A stretch of 64,000 nt of DNA from Persephonella sp. KM09-Lau-8 (lineage in GTDB: Bacteria > Aquificota > Aquificia > Aquificales > Hydrogenothermaceae). The stretch's first letter is position 1; each line of letters opens with the position of its first letter. The notes beneath the pieces were generated by a model. The model did no database searches. It was not told the origin of the DNA and saw nothing but the letters and a program-made list of their open reading frames with translations. The stretch covers positions 248,001 through 312,000 of the forward strand of contig NZ_JNLL01000001.1 in the NCBI RefSeq assembly GCF_000703085.1, in the 5' to 3' direction. The position numbers were made by a program, and so were the translations under genes. Shown here piece by piece: positions 18,095 through 27,140 of the stretch.

Positions 18095-18465
18095 CTTAAA
18101 ACTTTTGCAATAACAGGAACAATTCCAGCTCTGAGCATTCCTAATTTTTTAGCTGCAGCATAAGATAAATCCAGAACTCTTCCTCTTACAAAGGGCCCTC
18201 TGTCATTAATTCTTACTTTTACAGTTCTACCATTTTTTAGATTTTTTACCAGTAGAATTGTGCCAAAGGGCAAATACCTGTGGGCTGCTGTGTATTTATA
18301 CATATTGTATCTTTCGCCGCTGGCAGTTTTTCTACCGTGGAACTTTTTGCCGTAATAAGAGGCAATGCCCTTTATGGTAGTTGGACAATGCCCATAATAC
18401 CGTTCCTTTTTTCCTGCACAGGAAAACAAAAAGACAACAATTAAGCCCAGTAAAATAGCTCTCAT
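18082..18465 (-). CDS. rlpA: RlpA-like septal ring lipoprotein
   Basis: 127 residues with a lipoprotein signal ([14 protein letters not shown]; lipidated Cys about residue 16) and a double-psi beta-barrel domain: [43 protein letters not shown] and [26 protein letters not shown], including the Asp of the NDRGP motif. RlpA-type enzymes cleave naked glycan strands at the septum. There is no SPOR domain, so it is the short form. It lies between murJ and a secreted protein gene, overlapping both. Confidence 0.9.
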   Translation of the reverse strand: MRAILLGLIVVFLFSCAGKKERYYGHCPTTIKGIASYYGKKFHGRKTASGERYNMYKYTAAHRYLPFGTILLVKNLKNGRTVKVRINDRGPFVRGRVLDLSYAAAKKLGMLRAGIVPVIAKVLRCGR

Positions 18466-18866
18466 TGTGAGTTTTTAATCTGCACAGATGAACTTAAGAA
18501 TATTTTTTTTCCATTTTGGAATGCTGTTAATCTGATTGTGTATTCTCCAGATGGAACCTGTTCATTTTTGAAATCCTTTTGTTCCCAGCACCATTTTTTT
18601 TCTTCTGATGGTTTTATCTCTATTATTGATTGCATGGCAATTGGGGAATATACAACCTTTTCATATTTTTTGTCCTGAAATACTGCCCATGGTGCAGATG
18701 AAGGAAGATATATTTTCTGGTCAGAATTATTTTTTAAATAAAAACATACCTTTTCTGATTTCTTGAAAACTTTTTTTTCTGGCTTAAATTCTATTTCCCC
18801 TGCTGATAGGGCAGCAAAGGAAAATGTGCTGAAAATAAGAAAAGTAGAGATTACTTTTTTTAACAT
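18462..18866 (-). CDS. Secreted Ig-like protein (BsuPI/proteinase-inhibitor-like fold)
   Basis: 134 residues with a signal peptide ([23 protein letters not shown]). The mature part is all beta: [30 protein letters not shown], a WAVFQD strand, an [12 protein letters not shown] strand and a final [19 protein letters not shown] strand. This resembles BsuPI-type intracellular proteinase inhibitor or invasin-like Ig domains, but the match is only by pattern. Two Cys (CFYL, WCW) could form a disulfide. The stop overlaps the rlpA-like start by four bases. Role unknown, probably periplasmic. Confidence 0.7.
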   Translation of the reverse strand: MLKKVISTFLIFSTFSFAALSAGEIEFKPEKKVFKKSEKVCFYLKNNSDQKIYLPSSAPWAVFQDKKYEKVVYSPIAMQSIIEIKPSEEKKWCWEQKDFKNEQVPSGEYTIRLTAFQNGKKIFLSSSVQIKNSQ

Positions 18867-18946
18867 TTTGCACCCCTTTAGTTATAGAATATTTAATATC
18901 CTTTTAAAAATTTTATACAAAAATCCAATCTTATCAAGGAGAAAGA

Positions 18947-20290
18947 ATGTTTAGAGTGGCAATTGTTGGGAGACCTAATGTTGGTAAGTCTTCCCTTTTT
19001 AACAGAATAATAGGGAAAAGAAAGGCAATAGTAGAAGATATTCCCGGTGTGACACGGGATAGAGTGGTTTCAAAAGCCGAGTGGCTTGGTGTACCTTTTG
19101 AGATTGTTGATACAGGTGGATATATTGAAGGAGATGAAGATAAATTTGCTCCATATATCAGAAAACAGATAGAAAAGGAGCTGGATTTATCTGACCTATT
19201 TATATTTGTTGTTGATGGAAAGGAAGGTTTAACACCTGCAGATAAAGATATAGCAAAAATACTCCACAAAACAGAAAAGCCTGTTTTAGTAGCAGTGAAC
19301 AAAATAGATGACCCTTCCCATGAAGACAGAATTTATGAGTTTTATGAACTGGGATTTGATAAGGTTTTCCCTGTTTCATCTATCCAGAAATATGGAGTCG
19401 GAGACCTGCTTGATGAGGTTGTTAAACATATACCTGATTATGAAGTGGAAGCTGCCAAGGAGGAGCTGAAACAGGAGAAAAAGGAAAAGGATGAAGTCAT
19501 AAAAGTTGCCATTGTAGGAAAACCAAATGCCGGAAAATCCTCTTTACTAAATGCGATTTTAGGAGAGGAAAGGGCAGTTGTGTCTAATATCCCTGGAACT
19601 ACAAGGGATGTGGTTGATACCCTTTTTGAATGGAACGGACATAAATTTCTTTTCCTTGATACAGCAGGACTGAGAAAAAAATCAAAGGTTGATTATGGAA
19701 TAGAGTTTTTCAGCGTAGGAAGAACCCTTGAGGCATTAAAAAGGGCTGATGTTGTAGTCCATGTTATAGATGCACAAGAAGGAGCAACTGAGCAGGACAC
19801 AAAAATAGCCCATCTGATACAAAAGTATTCAAAACCAGCTGTTATCGTAATAAACAAGATTGATACACTACCCCAGAGAAAAGAGGTTTTAAACAGAATA
19901 AAAAATCAGGTTAGAGAAAGATTATACTTCCTGCCTTATGCACCAATAGTTTTAACCTCAGCAAAACAGAAAAAGGGAATAAAACAGTTATTACAGGAAA
20001 TTGTTGAGGTTTACAATCAGGCATGGAAAAGGGTTGGAACAGGACAGCTTAATAGGGCATTGCAACAAATCTTATCCCTCAGACAGCCGCCGGCATATAG
20101 GGGAAAGCCTCTAAAAATTTATTATGCAACACAGCTTGAAGGGAAACCCCCTTGCTTCCTTATGTTTGTAAACTATCCAGAAGGCTTTAAAGAACACTAT
20201 GTCAGATTTCTGGAAAATAACCTTAGGGAAATACTTGGTTTTGAAAAAGCACCTATTAAATTAATATTTAGAGGTAGAGATAGAGAATAA
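18947..20290 (+). CDS. der: Ribosome-associated GTPase Der (EngA)
   Basis: 447 residues with two GTPase domains in tandem. The first has GRPNVGKSSLFN, the DTGGY switch II and NKID; the second has GKPNAGKSSLLN, NIPGTTRDVVD, DTAGLRKKSKVD and NKID, followed by the C-terminal KH-like domain (RQPPAYRGKPLKIYYATQ). Der is needed for assembly of the 50S subunit. An AAGGAG site precedes the ATG at 18947. It is divergent from the secreted-protein/rlpA/murJ genes and ten bases upstream of the GT20 gene. Confidence 0.97.
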   Translation: MFRVAIVGRPNVGKSSLFNRIIGKRKAIVEDIPGVTRDRVVSKAEWLGVPFEIVDTGGYIEGDEDKFAPYIRKQIEKELDLSDLFIFVVDGKEGLTPADKDIAKILHKTEKPVLVAVNKIDDPSHEDRIYEFYELGFDKVFPVSSIQKYGVGDLLDEVVKHIPDYEVEAAKEELKQEKKEKDEVIKVAIVGKPNAGKSSLLNAILGEERAVVSNIPGTTRDVVDTLFEWNGHKFLFLDTAGLRKKSKVDYGIEFFSVGRTLEALKRADVVVHVIDAQEGATEQDTKIAHLIQKYSKPAVIVINKIDTLPQRKEVLNRIKNQVRERLYFLPYAPIVLTSAKQKKGIKQLLQEIVEVYNQAWKRVGTGQLNRALQQILSLRQPPAYRGKPLKIYYATQLEGKPPCFLMFVNYPEGFKEHYVRFLENNLREILGFEKAPIKLIFRGRDRE

Positions 20291-20299
20291 GAGGCAAAA

Positions 20300-21754
20300 A
20301 TGGAAAAAGAGCGGCTATTTGTTGTTTCGGCAATACTGCCTGTTCATGTTGAAAAAAGAGATAAACAGTATACAGTAAAGGTTAGTCCCGGCGGACTTGT
20401 AACAGCACTTAAACAGGCACTTTACAAAAGGCAGGCTATCTGGCTTGGCTGGGGAGGAACACACCATATAAACAAAGAACTCAAACAACTAATCCTTGAA
20501 ACAGGAAAAAAAGAGGGTTTTGCCCTTTATCCTGTTTCCCTCACAGAAGAAGAAAGAAAAAACTTCTTTGATGGGTTTTCCAACGGGATTATATGGCCGC
20601 TTTTCCATACATTTCCTGCTTATACCAGATTTGAGCCTGAATACTGGCAGGCTTATAAAAAGGTCAACAAAAAGTTTGCAAATTATATAAAAAAATTAGT
20701 CAGTAAAAACGATTTAATCTGGGTGCATGATTATCACTTTTTCTTGCTACCGGAATATCTAAAAAATTCAGGAGTAAAAAACAAAACAGGCTTTTTCCTT
20801 CATATACCTTTCCCAAATCCTGAACTATTTTTCAAAATTCCATGGCGTATTGAATTACTTGAAGGGCTACTTCATTACGACCTGATAGGATTTCATACAT
20901 ACATAGATAGAAAAAACTTTTTAGACTGCCTTGATGAGCTTATAGACGGTATCCAGATAAAAGTAAAAGAGCCAATAACCCAGATAAAATACAAAGGCAG
21001 AACCATTAAAGTAGGGGTATTTCCTATAAGCATAGATTTTGAAAAATACAAAAATCTGGCAAAACAGGTAAAACCTCTGGACAAAAAAAGAAAACTAATA
21101 CTGGGAATAGACAGGCTGGATTATACCAAAGGACTGATACATAAGCTAAAAGCATTTAAACTCTTCCTTGAAAAATATCCTGAACTCCATTGCAAAGTCC
21201 AGCTTGTTCAGGCTGTAGCCCCTAATATTAAAAAGTTGCCGGAATATGACCAGCTAAAGATAGAGTTTGAGCATCTTGTAAGTGAGATTAACGGAAAATT
21301 TGGAACAGATAGATGGACACCTGTAAGGTATATCGCAGGTAGACTGGATTTTGAGAAACTGATTGCTTATTACAGATACTCAGATATCTGCTGGGTAAAC
21401 TCTTTGAAAGACGGTATGAACCTTGTCGGAAAAGAGTATGCAGCTGCAAATATTGATGAAAGGGGAGTATTACTCCTTAGCGAATTTGCAGGAGCAGCCA
21501 CAGAACTTTATAAGGATGCGTTGCTGATAAATCCTTATGATCTTGAAGGAACAGCTTATACATTGTATAAAGCCCTGACAATGAAAGATAGCCAGAAATC
21601 CAAAAGAATGAAAAATCTGAGAAAACATATTAAAAAATACGATATAAACTGGTGGAGTAATGCATTCTTGGAAGCGGCTTTTGACAGGAAAATAGAGGAC
21701 TTTCCTGTCCTTGAGGAAGATTTTCCACTCCACGAAATACTACAACTGCCGTGA
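20300..21754 (+). CDS. otsA: GT20 synthase, trehalose-6-phosphate synthase-like
   Basis: 484 residues with the GT20 backbone: [40 protein letters not shown] (nucleotide-sugar site), [18 protein letters not shown]-like [14 protein letters not shown] and [12 protein letters not shown]. OtsA joins UDP-glucose and glucose-6-phosphate to trehalose-6-phosphate. Two acceptor-site residues differ from E. coli OtsA: the VSNR start is VSAILP, so the phosphate-binding Arg is absent, and FHYR is FHTF, so the Tyr is absent. The acceptor may therefore not be glucose-6-phosphate; a compatible solute such as glucosylglycerol phosphate is possible. No otsB-like phosphatase is adjacent. The 3' end overlaps the convergent dtd by 15 bases. 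Confidence 0.8.
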   Translation: MEKERLFVVSAILPVHVEKRDKQYTVKVSPGGLVTALKQALYKRQAIWLGWGGTHHINKELKQLILETGKKEGFALYPVSLTEEERKNFFDGFSNGIIWPLFHTFPAYTRFEPEYWQAYKKVNKKFANYIKKLVSKNDLIWVHDYHFFLLPEYLKNSGVKNKTGFFLHIPFPNPELFFKIPWRIELLEGLLHYDLIGFHTYIDRKNFLDCLDELIDGIQIKVKEPITQIKYKGRTIKVGVFPISIDFEKYKNLAKQVKPLDKKRKLILGIDRLDYTKGLIHKLKAFKLFLEKYPELHCKVQLVQAVAPNIKKLPEYDQLKIEFEHLVSEINGKFGTDRWTPVRYIAGRLDFEKLIAYYRYSDICWVNSLKDGMNLVGKEYAAANIDERGVLLLSEFAGAATELYKDALLINPYDLEGTAYTLYKALTMKDSQKSKRMKNLRKHIKKYDINWWSNAFLEAAFDRKIEDFPVLEEDFPLHEILQLP

Positions 21755-22183
21755 ATCCACTATAAATGTTACAGGGCCATCATTTTCAATAAATACCTTC
21801 ATATGTGCTGCAAAGATACCGGTTTCAACAGGAACAATTTTTCCCAGTTCCTCAACAAATTTTTCATAAAGTTTTTTAGCCTTTTCAGGTTCTTCTGCAG
21901 TATCAAAAGAAGGTCTTCTACCTTTTTTTATATTTCCTGCCAGAGTGAATTGGGAGATTACAAGGGCTTTACCGTTTATATCAATTAGGGATAAATTCAT
22001 CTTCCCATTTTCATCCTCAAAAATTCTCAGATAAGGAATTTTATTTATCATTTTTTTTATGTCTTCTTCTGTATCCCCTTTCTCAACACCGAGAAGTATA
22101 TTCAAACCCTTATCTATACTGCCTACTATTTTTCCATCAACCTCAACCCAAGATTTATTCACCCTTTGTATAACAGCCTTCAA
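21740..22183 (-). CDS. dtd: D-aminoacyl-tRNA deacylase
   Basis: 147 residues if started at the TTG at 22183, giving the standard [14 protein letters not shown]-terminus with a GGAGAGG site seven bases upstream; a GTG 15 bases further up would add five atypical residues. Motifs: [29 protein letters not shown], the SQFTLAG motif with the catalytic-pocket Gln/Thr, and [18 protein letters not shown], which includes the family's cross-subunit GP pair. DTD removes D-amino acids (and glycine) from tRNA. It faces the phosphoribosyltransferase gene across a short divergent region. Confidence 0.94.
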   Translation of the reverse strand: MKAVIQRVNKSWVEVDGKIVGSIDKGLNILLGVEKGDTEEDIKKMINKIPYLRIFEDENGKMNLSLIDINGKALVISQFTLAGNIKKGRRPSFDTAEEPEKAKKLYEKFVEELGKIVPVETGIFAAHMKVFIENDGPVTFIVDSRQL

Positions 22184-22220
22184 TTTGAACCTCTCCACTT
22201 TTGGTTTATATATTTATTGT

Positions 22221-22901
22221 ATGGGAAAATTGATTCAGGAAGAAAATCTTAAAAATAAGGTATTTGTTTTTGAAGATAGGGATGAGGCAGGGGAAAAACT
22301 GGCAGAATTTTTAAAAGATTTGGTTGATAAAGATAGTATTGTTCTTGCAATTCCATCAGGTGGAGTTCCGGTAGGTAAAAAAATCTCCCAAAAATTAAAA
22401 ATTCCCTTTGATTTAATTCTTGTTAAAAAAATTACTTATCCATGGAATACTGAAGCGGGCTTTGGTGCTGTAAGCATTGAAGGGGATTATATTCTAAATA
22501 AAGAGGCTGTTCAGTATACAGGACTTACAGATGAGATAATAGAAAAACAGAAAGAAAAGACTATTCAGACACTAAAACACAGAAATGAGATTTTCAGGGA
22601 AAATAGACCATTTCCGGATTTGACAGGAAAAACGGTTGTTATAGTAGATGATGGTCTTGCCTCCGGATATACGATGCTTACAGCTATTCAAATGGTTAAA
22701 AGGAAAAATCCCAAAAAAATAATAATTGCTGTTCCAACATGTTCAAAATCCGCAGTAGACAAACTTCTCCCTGAAGTAGATGCTATAGTTTGCCTGAACT
22801 ATCGAGATTTTTATCCCTATGCTGTTGCAGATGCATACAAAAACTGGTATGACCTTACTGATGAAGATGTTTTATACTATCTAAAGGAGGAGAAAGGATG
22901 A
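22221..22901 (+). CDS. Phosphoribosyltransferase-family protein
   Basis: 226 residues from the ATG at 22221; the frame is open upstream but that part is antisense to dtd. The N-terminal half has [15 protein letters not shown] and [15 protein letters not shown], and the C-terminal half has the PRPP-binding loop [18 protein letters not shown]. Proteins of this kind are free-standing type I phosphoribosyltransferase folds, often of unknown substrate, sometimes beside or fused to hydrolases. The stop overlaps the yjbQ start (ATGA), so the two are one operon. A specific base or nucleoside substrate cannot be read from the sequence. Confidence 0.85.
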   Translation: MGKLIQEENLKNKVFVFEDRDEAGEKLAEFLKDLVDKDSIVLAIPSGGVPVGKKISQKLKIPFDLILVKKITYPWNTEAGFGAVSIEGDYILNKEAVQYTGLTDEIIEKQKEKTIQTLKHRNEIFRENRPFPDLTGKTVVIVDDGLASGYTMLTAIQMVKRKNPKKIIIAVPTCSKSAVDKLLPEVDAIVCLNYRDFYPYAVADAYKNWYDLTDEDVLYYLKEEKG

Positions 22902-23296
22902 TTAAATTTCTTGAAGTGATAACCCAGAAAAGAACACATTTTGAAGATATAACAGATGAAGTTCAGGAAGTAGTAGATGAAAGCGGGGTTCAGGAAGGAA
23001 TATGCTATCTTTATGTTCCCCATACAACAGCAGGGATTTTTATCAATGAAAATGCAGACCCAGATGTAAAATGGGATATTGAACAGACCCTTGAAAAACT
23101 AATCCCATGGGAAAATAACTACAAACATATAGAAGGAAATGCAGCTGCCCATATCAAATCTGTTTTAGTAGGCACAAATACATTTATCCCCATAAAAAAC
23201 GGCAGGCTTATGCTTGGAACATGGCAGGGTATATTCTTTGCTGAGTTTGATGGTCCCAGAACAAGGAAAGTAATCGTAAAAATCATAGAAGGTTGA
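22898..23296 (+). CDS. yjbQ: YjbQ / UPF0047 family protein
   Basis: 132 residues matching the YjbQ family: [24 protein letters not shown], then [18 protein letters not shown] and [24 protein letters not shown]. The conserved His and Asp cluster around the PHTTAG and GNAAAH motifs. E. coli YjbQ has weak thiamine phosphate synthase activity, which is why some members are labelled secondary thiamine-phosphate synthase; the true role is not settled. It is cotranslated with the phosphoribosyltransferase gene. Confidence 0.93.
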   Translation: MIKFLEVITQKRTHFEDITDEVQEVVDESGVQEGICYLYVPHTTAGIFINENADPDVKWDIEQTLEKLIPWENNYKHIEGNAAAHIKSVLVGTNTFIPIKNGRLMLGTWQGIFFAEFDGPRTRKVIVKIIEG

Positions 23297-23318
23297 TTTT
23301 TCCCAATAAAACATTAAA

Positions 23319-23346
23319 TTGACATAAAATATTTTATAAATATTTG
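23319..23346 (+). promoter_or_regulatory. Candidate promoter for dnaX-ybaB-recR
   Basis: A perfect TTGACA (23319-23324) is followed after 16 bases by TATTTG (23341-23346), with the dnaX ATG at 23364. The -10 is weak; TATAAA at 23335-23340 is too close to the -35 to pair with it. Confidence 0.4.
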
Positions 23347-23363
23347 AAAAATGGAGCATTTTT

Positions 23364-24806
23364 ATGGCTTACCAATCTTTTACAAGAAAGTATAGACCTA
23401 AAAACTTTAGTCAGGTTGTAGGACAGGAAACTGTTAAAAAAACTCTGGAAAATGCTATTAAACTGGATAGAATATCCCATGCATATATATTTGCCGGCTC
23501 CCGTGGGCTTGGAAAAACAACAATAGCCAGAATAATTACAAAATGCCTAAACTGTGAGAAAGGAATAACCCCTGAACCCTGCGGAGTATGTGAAAATTGT
23601 CAGGAGATAGAGAAAGGTTCTTTTCCTGATATGTATGAGATAGACGCAGCCTCAAACCGTGGAATAGATGACATCAGAGCTTTAAGGGATAATGTTTCTT
23701 ATGCCCCCATAAAAGGCAGATACAAGGTTTATATAATAGATGAAGCTCACATGCTTACCAGAGAGGCTTTTAATGCACTTTTAAAAACACTGGAAGAGCC
23801 TCCACCAAATAATATTTTTATACTGGCAACAACTGAGCTTCATAAAATACCGGATACAATCCGTTCCAGATGTCAGACTTTTATATTCAAGCCACCTACA
23901 AAAGAACAGATTAAGGAATACCTGAAATGGATTTTAGAAAATGAGAATATTCCTTATGAGGAGGAAGCACTTTATCTGATAGCAGAGGCAAGCGAAGGCG
24001 GAGTTAGAGATGCAGCAAGCATATTAGACCAGGCTGTTATATACGGTAGCGGCTCTGTTAAAGTTGAAACAACCAGACAACTGCTTGGCGTAATTCCAGA
24101 AAATATAGTTAATAAATTCTTAACTGACCTCAAAGAAAAATCCTTGAAAGATATGGTAAAAACCATAGAAACCCTTGACAGCGAAGGATATGACCTGAAT
24201 GTATTCTGGCAACAAATAATGGAAAAACTCCATAAAGCGATGGTTTCCATTGCACTTGGGCAAAAAGATGATATTTTTTCAGAAGAAGATACAGAGCTGC
24301 TGATTTACACACTGGATATATTCAAAAAAGCATACCTTGAAGCAAGAAATTTTACAGAGAAAAAAGACATATACCAGCTTGCAGTTTTAAAACTTAAATT
24401 TATGAAAAATCTAATCCCTATAAAAGAACTGCTTGAAAAAGGTATCTCTGTTCAGGCAACACTACATATAAAAGAAACCAAGCAAACAGAACCCAGAGAA
24501 GAAAAATTTGACATCCAGAAAGCAATACTGAAAATAGGAAAAGAAGCAGGTGGAATAGTATCCGGAGCACTGAAAAACGCCAGCATAAAAGAAGAAAACG
24601 ATAAATTTGTGATACTGGTTGAAAAAACAATAGCAGACCTTTTAAAAAGCAAATTAGATATAATACAGAAATATTTCCCGAAAACTGTAGAAATACAAGA
24701 GATTGAGATAAAGCCTGAGAAAAAAAAGAGCAAAAAAAGAGATGAATCAGTAGACAAAGTGCTGGATTTGTTTCAAGGAAAACTAATTAGCTATAAGGAG
24801 GAGTAA
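23364..24806 (+). CDS. dnaX: DNA polymerase III subunit tau/gamma
   Basis: 480 residues. The clamp-loader ATPase occupies roughly residues 1-350: YRPKNFSQVVGQE, Walker A GSRGLGKTTIAR, the zinc site CLNC..CGVCENC, Walker B VYIIDEAHML, LLKTLEEPP and sensor 2 EGGVRDAAS. The C-terminal third is shorter than in E. coli tau (643 aa). DnaX drives loading of the beta clamp. Near the 3' end, codons 453-455 form an A-AAA-AAG heptamer (24722-24728); a -1 shift there gives a TGA at 24743-24745 and a ~460-residue product. The stop abuts the ybaB start. Confidence 0.96.
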   Translation: MAYQSFTRKYRPKNFSQVVGQETVKKTLENAIKLDRISHAYIFAGSRGLGKTTIARIITKCLNCEKGITPEPCGVCENCQEIEKGSFPDMYEIDAASNRGIDDIRALRDNVSYAPIKGRYKVYIIDEAHMLTREAFNALLKTLEEPPPNNIFILATTELHKIPDTIRSRCQTFIFKPPTKEQIKEYLKWILENENIPYEEEALYLIAEASEGGVRDAASILDQAVIYGSGSVKVETTRQLLGVIPENIVNKFLTDLKEKSLKDMVKTIETLDSEGYDLNVFWQQIMEKLHKAMVSIALGQKDDIFSEEDTELLIYTLDIFKKAYLEARNFTEKKDIYQLAVLKLKFMKNLIPIKELLEKGISVQATLHIKETKQTEPREEKFDIQKAILKIGKEAGGIVSGALKNASIKEENDKFVILVEKTIADLLKSKLDIIQKYFPKTVEIQEIEIKPEKKKSKKRDESVDKVLDLFQGKLISYKEE

Positions 24807-25139
24807 ATGTTTAATTTAGGAAATTTAGGCGATATGATGAAAATGATGAAAACAATGCAGGAAAATATGGCCAAGGCAAAAGAAGAGCTAAGGAATGAAG
24901 AGATTATCGTTGAAGTTGGCGGCGGAATGGTAAAAATAGTAGTTAATGGTCTTGGAGAGGCAAAAGATGTTTTTATAGATAAATCTCTCTTAACAGAAGA
25001 TAATCATGAAATACTTCAGGATTTACTTGTTGCAGCTATAAATGAAGCAAATGCAAGAGCAAAAGAAGTTATGACAGAAAAGCTATCTCAGGCTGCAGGA
25101 GTACTTGGAAATATCCCTGGATTGAATAACTTACTCTAA
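24807..25139 (+). CDS. ybaB: YbaB/EbfC nucleoid-associated protein
   Basis: 110 residues: N-terminal helix MGDMMKMMKTMQENMAKAKEEL-type, then EVGGGMVKIVVNGLGEAKDVFID, the DLLVAAINEANARAKE helix, and the Gly-rich end GVLGNIPGLNNLL. EbfC proteins are small DNA-binding dimers. The ATG directly follows the dnaX stop, and the stop shares one base with the recR start. dnaX-ybaB-recR is a conserved bacterial cluster. Confidence 0.95.
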   Translation: MFNLGNLGDMMKMMKTMQENMAKAKEELRNEEIIVEVGGGMVKIVVNGLGEAKDVFIDKSLLTEDNHEILQDLLVAAINEANARAKEVMTEKLSQAAGVLGNIPGLNNLL

Positions 25140-25741
25140 TGGAAAATATAATTCCTGAAACACTTTCAAAAATAGTAGAAGAGATATCCAGACTTCCAGG
25201 CTACGGGGAAAAGTCTGCCCAGAGACTTGCCGTGAATATTTTGAATATGCCCCGTGGAGAAGCCTTAGACCTGATAAAAACATTTATGCAACTGCTGGAA
25301 AAGGTTCATCCATGCAAAGAGTGTGGTATTTATACGGAAGATGAACTATGTCCGATATGCACAAGTGAAGACAGAGACAGGTCAGTTATATGTGTGGTAG
25401 AGGAAAGTTTTGATGCATTTGCAATAGAAAGAACAGGAAAATTCAATGGACTTTACCATGTAATAGGTGGAAGGCTATCTCCCCTTGAAGAAATAACACC
25501 GGAAGATTTGAATATCGATAGCCTGATAGAAAGGGTTGATAAACTTCCAGTAAAAGAAGTTATACTGGCGACAAACCCAACGGTAGAAGGTGAAGCAACA
25601 GCTTCGTATATTTACAATCTTCTCAAAGATAAAAATATTACAATATCCAGAATAGGATACGGACTACCATTTGGAGCAGTCCTTGAAAACGCAGATGATT
25701 TTACACTATCCAAAGCCCTTGAACATAAAACCCCACTTTAA
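25139..25741 (+). CDS. recR: Recombination mediator RecR
   Basis: 200 residues, standard length. It has the helix-hairpin-helix ISRLPGYGEKSAQRLA, the C4 zinc finger (CKECGIYTEDELCPIC), the Toprim segment VICVVEESFDAFAIERTG and the C-terminal GRLSPLEEITPEDLNI. RecR works with RecO (and RecF) to load RecA on gapped DNA. It is the last gene of the dnaX cluster; a ~60-base gap without a clear terminator separates it from the HEPN gene. Confidence 0.97.
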   Translation: MENIIPETLSKIVEEISRLPGYGEKSAQRLAVNILNMPRGEALDLIKTFMQLLEKVHPCKECGIYTEDELCPICTSEDRDRSVICVVEESFDAFAIERTGKFNGLYHVIGGRLSPLEEITPEDLNIDSLIERVDKLPVKEVILATNPTVEGEATASYIYNLLKDKNITISRIGYGLPFGAVLENADDFTLSKALEHKTPL

Positions 25742-25800
25742 TCAACTTTTTTATAAAAAGGACTATAACTTCTAAAAGTTAGATAAACAGGAAATAGAAT

Positions 25801-26166
25801 TTGAGTCAAAACAAAAAGTGGAAATTAAAAGCAAAGGAACATTTTATTGCCGGGAAAATTTTATATGAAAATAAACTATACAGAGACAGTCTGGCAAGAT
25901 TATATTATTCTGCATATTCTATAATGGTTTCTATGTGTGGTGACCCTCCATCTGGTAGATGGGCACACAAAGGAATACTTAAATGCTTTTTCAAAGCCCT
26001 TTTTGAGGAAGATATCACTTTAAATAAGGAAGATAGAAAAAGATTAAGGGATTTTTATGAGCTAAGAAGATTAGCTGATTATGAAATTGAATCTATAGAA
26101 AAAGAGGAAGTAGAAGTATATATTAATCTTGTAGAAAGATTATTTGAGGTTTTAAAAAATGATTAG
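25801..26166 (+). CDS. HEPN-domain protein (UPF0332-like)
   Basis: 121 residues from a TTG. Four-helix HEPN pattern: KAKEHFIAGKILYENKLYRDSLARLYYSAYSIMVS, then WAHKGILKCFFKALF, then the RRLADYE motif (LRRLADYEIES). The AHKG and R-x-x-ADY segments are those of the UPF0332/HEPN family, often paired with MNT nucleotidyltransferases as toxin-antitoxin modules in thermophiles. A canonical HEPN RNase R-x4-6-H is not evident, so RNase activity is unproven. It overlaps the next small gene by eight bases, forming a two-gene unit after recR. Confidence 0.82.
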   Translation: MSQNKKWKLKAKEHFIAGKILYENKLYRDSLARLYYSAYSIMVSMCGDPPSGRWAHKGILKCFFKALFEEDITLNKEDRKRLRDFYELRRLADYEIESIEKEEVEVYINLVERLFEVLKND

Positions 26167-26401
26167 AGAAAAAACAACCGTAGAAATTATTCAAGAAATA
26201 CAAAAGGCTCTTAATAAATATAACCTTCCTGTAAAAGTAGATATTGCAGAAGCAAGGGAAGGAGCTGATATAGGCTTAAATATTTATGTTTATAAAAAAA
26301 GAAATTGGAAACTTCATGACAAAATAAATTCTGTTATACAGGAAGTTTTAGAAGAAGAAGATTTAATCCCTTATATTAACTGGCACTATGAACAAAACTA
26401 A
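26159..26401 (+). CDS. Small partner of the HEPN protein, possible degenerate nucleotidyltransferase
   Basis: 80 residues, ATG overlapping the HEPN stop by eight bases. It reads TVEIIQEIQKALNKYNLPVKVDIAEAREG, then ADIGLNIYVY and KLHDKINSVIQEVLEEEDLIPYINW. The order (helix, strand, ADIGLNIYV, helix, strand) resembles an MNT nucleotidyltransferase, where SDIDLLV carries catalytic Asp residues. Here the GSxxxG motif is missing and the Asp pair is reduced to ADIG, so it would be catalytically dead. Alternatively it is an unrelated small antitoxin-like protein. The HEPN pairing is the main reason for this reading. Confidence 0.6.
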   Translation: MIREKTTVEIIQEIQKALNKYNLPVKVDIAEAREGADIGLNIYVYKKRNWKLHDKINSVIQEVLEEEDLIPYINWHYEQN

Positions 26402-26505
26402 ATAACTCTGCGTATACTCCCCTCTATTTTATATCCTTCCATATTTAACTTGTATTTTATTCCCTTATCTTTTTTGTTTTATATATGTCATTATGTTATT
26501 ATTTA

Positions 26506-26520
26506 TATAACAGTGTTATA
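26506..26520. promoter_or_regulatory. Perfect palindrome before the oxidoreductase operon
   Basis: TATAACA-G-TGTTATA is a 15-bp perfect inverted repeat in the 139-base leader, overlapping a likely -10 (TATAAC or TATATAA, 26504-26511) and ending 21 bases before the start codon. Binding of a repressor here would block transcription. No regulator gene is adjacent. The identity of the factor is unknown. Confidence 0.45.
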
Positions 26521-26540
26521 AAATTTAGGAGGTCAACACA

Positions 26541-27140
26541 ATGGCAACCGCTACAGATAAATCTATGAGGGAAATCCGCTGGCACGGTAGAGGCGGTCAG
26601 GGAACAGTTACAGCAGCAAAAATGCTTGCCTCAGCAGCTATCATCAGAGGAAAACACGGACAGGCTATGCCGGAATTTGGTCTTGAAAGGTCAGGAACTC
26701 CTGTTAAAGTTTCAACAAGAATAAGCGACCAATATATAAACACAAGAGCCCCTGTGGATAATCCAGAAATAGTAATTATCACAGACCCATCTCTTATGTT
26801 TACAATAAAAGATATAATCAAAGCAGGAACAGATGAAAACACAGTTTTCATAGTAAATACAAACTTCCCCCCAGACAAAGTAAGAAAAATCCTTGATATA
26901 CCAAATAATGAACTCTGGATTGTTGATGCTTCAAAAATTGCTTTAGAGGAGTTTGGAAGAAACATTCCAAACACAGCTGTTCTTGGAGCAGTTGCAAAAG
27001 CAACAGGAATTGTTGATTTAGATGCTTTAAAGCAAGAAATTACAGAAGCATTTGAAGCCTCTTCTAAACTTAGAGCCTTAATTCCACAAAACCTTAGAGC
27101 ACTTGAAAGAGGATATGAAGAGGTTTATAAAGCTGAATAA
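26541..27140 (+). CDS. porG: 2-oxoacid:ferredoxin oxidoreductase gamma subunit
   Basis: 199 residues: IRWHGRGGQGTVTAAKMLASAA, then MPEFGLERSGTPVKVSTRISD, the AVLGAVAKATG strand and a C-terminal helix. This is the gamma subunit of pyruvate (or 2-oxoglutarate) ferredoxin oxidoreductase, which decarboxylates the oxoacid to acyl-CoA and reduces ferredoxin, or runs in reverse to fix CO2 in autotrophs. A GGAGGTC site precedes the ATG. First gene of a four-gene operon (gamma, delta, alpha, beta); substrate specificity (pyruvate or other) is inferred only from this order and similarity. Confidence 0.9.
   Translation: MATATDKSMREIRWHGRGGQGTVTAAKMLASAAIIRGKHGQAMPEFGLERSGTPVKVSTRISDQYINTRAPVDNPEIVIITDPSLMFTIKDIIKAGTDENTVFIVNTNFPPDKVRKILDIPNNELWIVDASKIALEEFGRNIPNTAVLGAVAKATGIVDLDALKQEITEAFEASSKLRALIPQNLRALERGYEEVYKAE

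Noticed and set aside
22059-22220. Upstream part of the phosphoribosyltransferase frame
   Set aside because: It is antisense to dtd and has no domain character; the ATG at 22221 is preferred.
25741-25800. Palindrome AACTT-CTAA-AAGTT after recR
   Set aside because: Five-base AT-rich arms are expected by chance in this composition and no T-run follows.
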